Shown here one piece after another: positions 1 through 4,571 of a DNA stretch of 6,891 nucleotides (the first letter of the stretch is position 1; each line of letters starts with the position of its first letter). The notes beneath the pieces were generated by a model. It had not been told where the DNA came from. It saw only the letters and a list, made by a program, of their open reading frames with translations, and searched no databases. Both the position numbers and the translations under genes were made by a program. The stretch is from an uncultured Trueperaceae bacterium. GTDB lineage: Bacteria; Deinococcota; Deinococci; Deinococcales; Trueperaceae. The stretch lies in assembly GCA_937911855.1 (NCBI GenBank), contig CALDPK010000211.1:1-6891 (forward strand). Reading direction: 5' to 3'.

Positions 1-374
1 CGATCCGCTGGGGCTACGGCTGGTCGCTGGGGCCGTTCGAGACCTGGCAGGCCGCAGGCTGGAAGCAGGTGGCGCAGTGGATCGCCGACGACATCGTCGC
101 CGGCAAGGCCATGAGCGATGCGCCGCTGCCCAACTGGGTGTTCGACGGCCGCGAGGGCGTGCACGGCGCCGAGGGCAGCTACAGCCCCGGCCAGGACGCG
201 AAGCTGCCGCGCTCGTCGCTCACCCGCACGTCGGGATGGGCTGCCGAGATGTCATGGAAAGAGCCTGTCGCTGTTACCCGGCCGTCTTCTGTCAGGACTC
301 CCCCATCAGCATGGCTGACGAGGCTTGCTGAGTTCAGGTCGTCGCCACGGCTGAAGATGACGTGGGCGCGGTAG
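1..374 (+). pseudogene. 3-hydroxyacyl-CoA dehydrogenase, internal fragment (broken)
   Basis: The reading frame starts before the window and is open from base 3. The first ~65 codons read as the segment RWGYGWSLGPFETWQAAGW followed by a PNWV...SYSPG stretch. In long FadN-type 3-hydroxyacyl-CoA dehydrogenases of fatty-acid beta-oxidation, this segment links the dehydrogenase C-terminal domain to a following enoyl-CoA hydratase domain. Resemblance ends near position 205-220 (LPRSSL). The rest, to the TAG at 372-374, is antisense to the guanine deaminase fragment and looks like non-protein sequence rich in Ser, Arg and Thr. The hydratase domain, roughly 300 residues, is absent. I infer a truncated, probably non-functional gene, or a misassembled one. 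Family assignment is from motif memory, not a search. Confidence 0.6.
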
Positions 375-400
375 ATGTGCGGTTCGGTAACGGCTGGCAC
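179..400 (-). pseudogene. guaD: Guanine deaminase, N-terminal fragment (truncated)
   Basis: Guanine deaminase is a zinc amidohydrolase that converts guanine to xanthine. The first ~65 residues match the family's N-terminal beta-sandwich: YRAHVIFSRGDD, then DGGVLTEDGRVTATGSF and AAHPDVRV, ending in SDERG. The expected PGFIDTHxHxPQ zinc-ligand segment should follow, but from about residue 67 the sequence becomes unrelated (ASWPGL) and stops at 179. The full protein would be about 430 residues, so the zinc site and barrel are missing. The start is a GTG at 398-400, 9 bases after the stop of the upstream membrane-protein gene, so it was probably translated with that operon. No strong ribosome binding site is visible. 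An unrelated amidohydrolase with the same N-terminal fold is an alternative. Confidence 0.6.
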
Positions 401-409
401 GCCGTCATT

Positions 410-1042
410 CTAAGCCGGGTGGTTTCCGCCGGCCGGCGCGGGTCGCGCAGGCAGTTGCCTGAACAGCCGCAGGCCGAACTGCATGGCCGGTCCGATCAGG
501 AGTGCGAAGGCCAGCGTGCCCCAGCCGACGGCGGCCCCGAGGAGGGCTCCGGCGGTCAGGACGGTCAGTTCCAGCAGGGTCCGGATGACGCGCACGCTCC
601 AGCCGGTGCGGGCGCTGACACCTATCACGAAGCCGTCGCGCGGCCCTGCACCCCACTGTGAGCTGATGTACATGCCGGTCGCCAGTCCTACCAGGGCGAT
701 TCCGACCAGAAACATGAGCCAGCGCACCACCATTGGAGCAGCCTGCGCGTCAGGAACGAACAGGATTATCGCGTCGACCATGAAGCCGATCAGGAACATG
801 TTGAGGACGGTGCCCCAGTCGATCTTCTGGTTGAAGAAGGCCATGCCGATGCCGAGCAGGATCACACCTGCTCCGGCGCTGGCCACGCCGTAGCTGACAG
901 GCAGGGCAGTCGACAGGCCCATGTGAAAGGCCGACCAGGGATCGAGTCCCAGGCCGGCCTGAATCATGAAGCTGATTCCGCTTGCGAAGACGACAAATCC
1001 ACCGATCAGTTTGGGGAAATGCTTCCACGCACCGCGTTTCAA
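410..1042 (-). CDS. YczE/YyaS/YitT-family integral membrane protein
   Basis: This is a 210-residue hydrophobic protein with about five membrane segments, near residues 9-31, 48-70, 77-96, 104-126 and 151-194. Two related glycine/proline motifs, GLGLDPWSAFHMGLS (29-43) and WGAGPRDGFVIGVS (130-143), suggest an internal duplication. They are typical of the YczE-like family, whose molecular role is unclear; some members may act in transport. The start is TTG at 1040-1042. An in-frame TAA lies directly upstream and the next ATG would delete the first membrane segment. GGCGGA a few bases upstream can serve as ribosome binding site. The gene lies 16 bases after nfuA and 9 bases before the guanine deaminase fragment, all co-directional, so co-transcription is likely. 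Substrate is unknown. Confidence 0.8.
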   Translation of the reverse strand: MKRGAWKHFPKLIGGFVVFASGISFMIQAGLGLDPWSAFHMGLSTALPVSYGVASAGAGVILLGIGMAFFNQKIDWGTVLNMFLIGFMVDAIILFVPDAQAAPMVVRWLMFLVGIALVGLATGMYISSQWGAGPRDGFVIGVSARTGWSVRVIRTLLELTVLTAGALLGAAVGWGTLAFALLIGPAMQFGLRLFRQLPARPAPAGGNHPA

Positions 1043-1058
1043 TTAAGTCCGCCGGACC

Positions 1059-1649
1059 TCAGCCCGAGAACGGGGAGCCGCCGGCCATGTCTGACGATTT
1101 GAAGTACGGGTTCTCGCCACTGGCGTGATCGGTCGCGTCGCGTACGCCAGCCAGGCCGGGCACGTGCTCACGCAGGGTGCGTTCGACACCATGTTTGAGC
1201 GTCACGGTGGACGCGGCGCAGCCCTGGCAGCCGCCGCCGAAGCGGATGACAGCGAAGCCGTCCTTCACGCCTTCAAGCTCGACAGTGCCACCGTGGCTGG
1301 CGACGCCGGGGTTGATCACCGTGTCCAGAACGTCCTGGACCTTCTGCGCAGTGGGATCGTCCCAGCTGGGGCTGGGGTGGAACACCCGGAAGCCGCTCTG
1401 CATGAGACCCTGCACGAAATCAACGGTGGCGCCATCGAAGTTGTCGGCACTCACCGGGTCGGCGAAGACCTTGAATTCCCCAGCGTCGCATACTCGGTCC
1501 GAGGTCTGCTGGTCGTCCGGTCGGACGAGCCACAGCTTCTGCTCAGCGCGCGTGCCGGCAAGGCGGAGCGCAGTAACTCCCTGGCCCTTCTGGGCTTCGA
1601 GGAAGTTAAGGATGCGCTCCTTGGCGGTGTCAGTGAAGTTCAGGTTCAT
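1059..1649 (-). CDS. nfuA: NfuA-type iron-sulfur cluster carrier (NifU-like)
   Basis: The product is 196 residues, close to E. coli NfuA (191). It carries [4Fe-4S] clusters to client apoproteins in the cytoplasm and supports cluster repair under stress. Residues 1-95 form a degenerate A-type (IscA-like) domain (TDTAKERILNFLE, GATVDFVQGLMQSGF) that lacks the A-type cysteine set; only Cys54 is present. Residues 100-175 are the NifU C-terminal domain with the cluster ligands C141-x-x-C144 in GGGCQGCAAS, then a DATDH motif. ATG at 1647-1649 is chosen because family homology starts at MNLNFTDTAKERI. A GTG at 1665-1667 would add six unconserved residues. There is no Shine-Dalgarno sequence before the ATG, which fits a leaderless start. 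The gene is 32 bases after the crp-like gene and 16 before the membrane protein. Confidence 0.9.
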   Translation of the reverse strand: MNLNFTDTAKERILNFLEAQKGQGVTALRLAGTRAEQKLWLVRPDDQQTSDRVCDAGEFKVFADPVSADNFDGATVDFVQGLMQSGFRVFHPSPSWDDPTAQKVQDVLDTVINPGVASHGGTVELEGVKDGFAVIRFGGGCQGCAASTVTLKHGVERTLREHVPGLAGVRDATDHASGENPYFKSSDMAGGSPFSG

Positions 1650-1685
1650 TTGGCGACAGTATTGCACCCCGGACGTGCGGGTCAG
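1650..1685 (-). promoter_or_regulatory. Possible leaderless promoter of nfuA
   Basis: On the - strand a CTGACC hexamer (1680-1685) lies 16 bases before AATACT (1658-1663). The overlapping TACTGT (1656-1661) fits TAnnnT and ends six bases before the nfuA ATG. Transcription would then start at or next to the ATG, explaining the missing ribosome binding site. The -35 overlaps the stop codon of the crp-like gene. The hexamers match consensus only weakly, so this is tentative. Confidence 0.4.
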
Positions 1686-2365
1686 AGTACCTGCATGACG
1701 TAGTCGTCGGTGGCCTGCTCAAGCCCGGCCGGGTTGGTGACGTAAACGCCACGCGTTCCCGAGAGGGCACCTTCGTTGCGCAGTTCACCCAGGATACGGG
1801 TGATCGTGACGCGCGACGAGCCGGTCAGGTCCGCGAGATCCTCGTGCGTGAGTGACAGCGGGAGGCGGACGCCGGGTTCACCGGATTCGTTCTCCTGGCC
1901 GAAACGCTGCGTGAGGCGCAGGAAGGCGCGGGTGACCCGTGCACCGACGGGCATCTCGGCCTCGTCGATCATCTCGCGGCTGCGGCGCACCTGACGCGCC
2001 ATGCTGCGGACGATGTAATCGCGCAGTTTGCGGTCATTCATGGCCTGCTGCGGATCGATCGGCGTGAGGGTGGTGTCGTGAACGCTGACGACCGTTTCAG
2101 CATGCGGGCCGCCGTCAAGCGCGGCCAGGCCGATGACGTCACCGGGGCCGTAAAGGTCCGCGATACGGTCGCGGCCCAGGGACGTGGGTACAATGGCTTT
2201 CAATACGCCGTAGTTGACGATGTAGAGGGCTGATGCCTCACGTCCGGCTTCATAGAGGGTGCCACCGGCTTCCACCGTACGGGTAGGAAGTGCGAGGGCG
2301 CTGGGTACTATCGAGGATCCGGCGATGAAGCCGTTTCCGTTAGTGGAATAAATATCATTCAGCAT
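1682..2365 (-). CDS. Crp/Fnr-family transcriptional regulator
   Basis: This is a 227-residue DNA-binding regulator. Residues ~28-115 are a cyclic-nucleotide-type beta-barrel (GGTLYEAGREASALYIVNYGVLK, LYGPGDVIGLAAL), ~115-140 a dimerisation helix, and ~165-212 a winged helix-turn-helix (THEDLADLTGSSRVTITRILGEL). There are no cysteines, which excludes an FNR-type Fe-S sensor. Compared with E. coli CRP, the ligand-pocket Glu72, Arg82 and Ser83 align with Leu80, Glu90 and Thr91, so cAMP binding in the usual way is doubtful. In the recognition helix the CRP residues Arg180, Glu181 and Arg185 align with Arg185, Val186 and Arg190. ATG at 2363-2365 is chosen because AAAGGA lies seven bases upstream; a GTG at 2435-2437 lacks such support. 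It leads the nfuA operon and is divergent from lexA. Deinococcus has several such paralogues (such as DdrI); I cannot tell which this is. Confidence 0.88.
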   Translation of the reverse strand: MLNDIYSTNGNGFIAGSSIVPSALALPTRTVEAGGTLYEAGREASALYIVNYGVLKAIVPTSLGRDRIADLYGPGDVIGLAALDGGPHAETVVSVHDTTLTPIDPQQAMNDRKLRDYIVRSMARQVRRSREMIDEAEMPVGARVTRAFLRLTQRFGQENESGEPGVRLPLSLTHEDLADLTGSSRVTITRILGELRNEGALSGTRGVYVTNPAGLEQATDDYVMQVL

Positions 2366-2383
2366 GACAAATCCTTTCTGCTG

Positions 2384-2396
2384 AAACAGACTGTTT
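2384..2396. repeat. Perfect 13-bp palindrome, candidate operator
   Basis: AAACAG-A-CTGTTT has six-base perfect arms around one base. It lies 18 bases upstream of the crp-like ATG, inside its predicted leader. Its form suits a dimeric repressor or regulator site, perhaps autoregulatory. Which protein binds is unknown. Confidence 0.45.
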
Positions 2397-2406
2397 ACAA
2401 GGGGCG

Positions 2407-2448
2407 GCAGACACGGGCTCTGGTCGGTGCCAGGCACCTGCTGTCTGC
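2407..2448. repeat. Nested inverted repeats in the crp-like leader
   Basis: GCAGACA (2407-2413) is exactly complementary to TGTCTGC (2442-2448). Inside lies a second perfect inverted repeat, GGTGCC-A-GGCACC (2426-2438). In the predicted leader transcript these would fold into a two-part stem-loop ending about 41 bases before the start codon. As DNA the outer arms share the CAGAC core with the 2384-2396 palindrome. No U-run follows, so it is not an intrinsic terminator. Confidence 0.45.
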
Positions 2449-2455
2449 AGGCAAC

Positions 2456-2491
2456 TACAGAAAGTATAGCAGGTAAACGGCCGAATGTCCA
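2456..2491 (-). promoter_or_regulatory. Promoter of the crp-like/nfuA operon
   Basis: On the - strand TGGACA (2486-2491) and TATACT (2463-2468) are separated by 17 bases, and TGC directly before the -10 gives an extended -10 element. This matches the sigma70 consensus at 5 of 6 positions in each hexamer. The predicted start is near 2456, leaving a leader of about 90 bases. Confidence 0.6.
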
Positions 2492-2530
2492 TACCCTTGT
2501 TGGGCGCCCGGGTATGTCGCCTGATTTACC
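2472..2530. repeat. Inverted repeats between the divergent promoters
   Basis: GGTAAA (2472-2477) pairs with TTTACC (2525-2530), and between them CATACCC (2490-2496) pairs with GGGTATG (2510-2516). A GGGCGCCC palindrome (2502-2509) lies between the CATACCC and GGGTATG arms. The left arms overlap the -35 and spacer of the crp-like promoter, so a protein bound here could influence that promoter and perhaps lexA. Binding partners are unknown. Confidence 0.4.
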
Positions 2531-2550
2531 GAGCCTTGCAGCGCAGCCGG

Positions 2551-2587
2551 TTGACTAAAGACCCACCAGCCCTTACTATCTAAGGCA
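2551..2587 (+). promoter_or_regulatory. Promoter of the lexA-like gene
   Basis: TTGACT (2551-2556) and TACTAT (2574-2579) are separated by exactly 17 bases, close to the sigma70 consensus. The predicted transcription start at about 2586 lies only a few bases before the ATG, so the mRNA would be almost leaderless. Confidence 0.65.
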
Positions 2588-2589
2588 CG

Positions 2590-3231
2590 ATGATGGAATT
2601 CGGCGCAGACAAACCAGCCCTGCCCCCCGCTCAGCAGCGCGTGTACAGCCGGCTGCTGGATCACCACGGACGTCACGGGGAACTGCCGGACCTGTCCGAA
2701 TTCGCCCGGCAGCTGAACCTGCATTACGTGACACTCAAGCAGCACCTGCAGGCGCTCGACAAGAAAGGCTTCCTGCGCTTCGAAAGCCGCGGGCACGGCC
2801 GCTCCCCGCTGCTGCAGCTGCACCCGGCAGCCACCGGCATCCCGGTACTCGGCGGCATTCCGGCAGGCCAGCTCAGCGACGCAGCTGCCATGGCCGACGA
2901 ATTCCTGCCCCTGCACGGCATCCGCAGCGCCAGCTTCGCGCTTCGGGTCGATGGCGAATCGATGGCGGACCTGATCCAGCCTGATGACATCGTCATCTTC
3001 GAAAAACGGCCGGTACAGCGCAGCGGCGAGATCTGCGCAGTCCGGGTCGATGAGAACGACGTCACCCTCAAGTACCTGGATTTCGTCAAGCCCGACCTCT
3101 TCACGCTGCGCCCCCATAACACCGGGTTCGAACCCGTGACAGTGGAGGCTGCACGGGTAAGCGTGGAGGGCGTCTATCTGGGGCTCATGCGCGGTCAGGT
3201 CGCATCGGCCCTGCTTGAGTCAATCGACTGA
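2590..3231 (+). CDS. lexA: LexA-family repressor with self-cleaving S24 peptidase domain
   Basis: The product is 213 residues. It would bind operators as a dimer and inactivate itself after DNA damage by RecA-stimulated autocleavage. Residues 10-75 form a winged helix-turn-helix (LPDLSEFARQLNLHYVTLKQ, then ALDKKGFLRFESRGHGRSP). Residues 84-200 are the S24 domain with the cleavable Ala92-Gly93 bond in VLGGIPAGQ, catalytic Ser124 in LRVDGESMADLI and catalytic Lys161 in VTLKYL, so the full cleavage machinery is present. Tandem ATGs at 2590 and 2593 are both possible; AAGG at 2582-2585 is better spaced for the second. Deinococcus species may carry more than one LexA, so this could be a paralogue with a specialised regulon. 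It is divergent from the crp-like regulator and convergent with the GH1 gene. Confidence 0.9.
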   Translation: MMEFGADKPALPPAQQRVYSRLLDHHGRHGELPDLSEFARQLNLHYVTLKQHLQALDKKGFLRFESRGHGRSPLLQLHPAATGIPVLGGIPAGQLSDAAAMADEFLPLHGIRSASFALRVDGESMADLIQPDDIVIFEKRPVQRSGEICAVRVDENDVTLKYLDFVKPDLFTLRPHNTGFEPVTVEAARVSVEGVYLGLMRGQVASALLESID

Positions 3232-3245
3232 CCTGGCAGTCCTTA

Positions 3246-4571
3246 TCAGGGCCTCCCGCCCAGGAACCGCTGGTACCAGAGCGCGCTGTCCTTCAGCGTC
3301 CGTGCCTGCGTCCCGTAATCCACGTGGACGATGCCGAAGCGTTTCTCATAGCCGTACGCCCATTCAAAGTTGTCCATAAGGCTCCACGCGAAGTAGCCTC
3401 TCACGTCTGCCCCCTGCTCAACAGCTTCGCTGGTAGCCTGCAGGTGCCGCTCAAGATACGACTGGCGGGCAGGATCGTGAATGCGCCCGTCCACGATCAC
3501 GTCATCCCAGGCTGAGCCGTTCTCCGTAATGTACATGGCGCGCGGCGAATAGTCCCGTTGCAGGCGCAGCAGCAGGTCACGCAGCGCTGCCGGACATACT
3601 TCCCAGTCCATGGCCGTGTACTCGCCCGGCACCCTGACGTGCCGGTACCCGAAAGCAGATCCCGGGTCGGCGGCGATGACTGCGCGGTTATAGAAGTTCA
3701 CACCCAGGAAATCAATGGGCTGACTGATCACTTTCAGGTCACCGGGCTCCGGCTCAAGCGCCTTATCGCCGTAAACTTCCAGCATGTCACTGGGATAACT
3801 GCCCCGGAAAACCGGGTCGGCGAACCAGCGGTTGAAGAAACCGTCGTGTATCCGGGCAGCCGCTTCATCCTCGGCAGCTTCACTGGCGGGGACCGCGGGA
3901 CTGAAGTTGAGGACGATGCCGACCTGGCCCTCCTTGACCTGGCTGCGCAGCACGTCGACTGCAAGTCCGTGGGCCAGCAGCAGGTGGTGGGAAGCGGCCA
4001 GAGCCCAGCTGAGGTTCCGGTGCCCCGGAGCGTGCTCGCCCAAGTAGTAGGACAGCAGGGACGAACACCACGGTTCGTTGAGCGTCGAATACGTGACAGG
4101 CCGGTCACCGAGTCTGCCACTGACCGCAGCGGCGTGTTCGGCGAAGGCATGGGCAGTATCACGGTTGCGCCAGCCACCTTTTTCTTCAAGAACCTGAGGC
4201 AATTCCCAGTGGTAGAGGGTCACGTGGGGCTCGATGCCGCGCTCCAGGAGTCCGTCGACCAGCCGGTCGTAAAAGTCGAGTCCCCGGGGTTCCACCCGGC
4301 CTGAACCTTCGGGCAGGATCCGCGGCCAGGCTGTCGAGAACCGGTAGGCATCCGCACCCAGACCCCGGATCAGATCCAGGTCCTCCGGCCAGCGGTTGTA
4401 ATGGTCGCAGGCCACACTCCCGTCGCTGCCGTCTTTTATGTTGCCGGGTGTAAGCGCGAATCTGTCCCAGATCGATTCGCCGCGCCCGTCCTGGAAGGCA
4501 GCGCCCTCGATCTGATACGCCGAGGTGGCAACCCCGAACCTGAAACCAGCCGGGAAATCATTCCTGTCCAT
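3246..4571 (-). CDS. GH1 family beta-glucosidase, cytoplasmic
   Basis: This 441-residue protein has the usual length and all hallmarks of glycoside hydrolase family 1, a retaining (beta/alpha)8 barrel that releases terminal beta-linked glucose. Visible motifs are the N-terminal FRFGVATSAYQIEGA (Gln20), YHWELP (His121), the acid/base Glu166 in TLNEPW, the nucleophile Glu350 in YITENG, and WSLMDNFEWAYGY (397-408) forming the glucose pocket. There is no signal peptide, so it acts inside the cell. ATG at 4569-4571 follows directly on the TGA of the GH81 gene (TGAATG), with AGGAG seven bases upstream inside that gene, pointing to translational coupling. Likely substrates here are laminaribiose and short beta-1,3-gluco-oligosaccharides; cellobiose or broader beta-glycosides are alternatives, as family 1 is often promiscuous. 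Confidence 0.95.
   Translation of the reverse strand: MDRNDFPAGFRFGVATSAYQIEGAAFQDGRGESIWDRFALTPGNIKDGSDGSVACDHYNRWPEDLDLIRGLGADAYRFSTAWPRILPEGSGRVEPRGLDFYDRLVDGLLERGIEPHVTLYHWELPQVLEEKGGWRNRDTAHAFAEHAAAVSGRLGDRPVTYSTLNEPWCSSLLSYYLGEHAPGHRNLSWALAASHHLLLAHGLAVDVLRSQVKEGQVGIVLNFSPAVPASEAAEDEAAARIHDGFFNRWFADPVFRGSYPSDMLEVYGDKALEPEPGDLKVISQPIDFLGVNFYNRAVIAADPGSAFGYRHVRVPGEYTAMDWEVCPAALRDLLLRLQRDYSPRAMYITENGSAWDDVIVDGRIHDPARQSYLERHLQATSEAVEQGADVRGYFAWSLMDNFEWAYGYEKRFGIVHVDYGTQARTLKDSALWYQRFLGGRP

Noticed and set aside
222..233. ACCCGCACGTC shared with the - strand near 1682
   Set aside because: This is an 11-base match in high-GC sequence, inside coding sequence at one site. It is most likely chance and shows no repeat structure around it.
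1125..1703. Open frames of 173-192 codons on the + strand
   Set aside because: They are antisense to nfuA, lack recognisable motifs and result from GC-rich third positions.
2366..2437. Extended N-terminus of the Crp-like protein from a GTG at 2435-2437
   Set aside because: The added 24 residues have no family resemblance, and the ATG at 2363-2365 has a well-spaced AAAGGA.
2513..2530. Possible Deinococcus radiation/desiccation response motif (TATGTC ... GATTTA)
   Set aside because: The left half matches the known palindrome, but the right half matches only 4 of 6 and the spacing is one base too long.
2455..3117. 220-codon - strand frame opposite lexA
   Set aside because: It mirrors the LexA coding sequence, and its end runs through the divergent promoter region.
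3226..3241. Short inverted repeat GACTG/CAGTC between the convergent lexA and GH1 stops
   Set aside because: The stem has only five pairs and no T-run on either strand, so it is not a credible terminator.
3558..4304. Long open frame on the + strand (248 codons)
   Set aside because: It is wholly antisense to the GH1 gene, whose motifs are unmistakable. The translation has no recognisable domain; it is a shadow of high-GC codon use.
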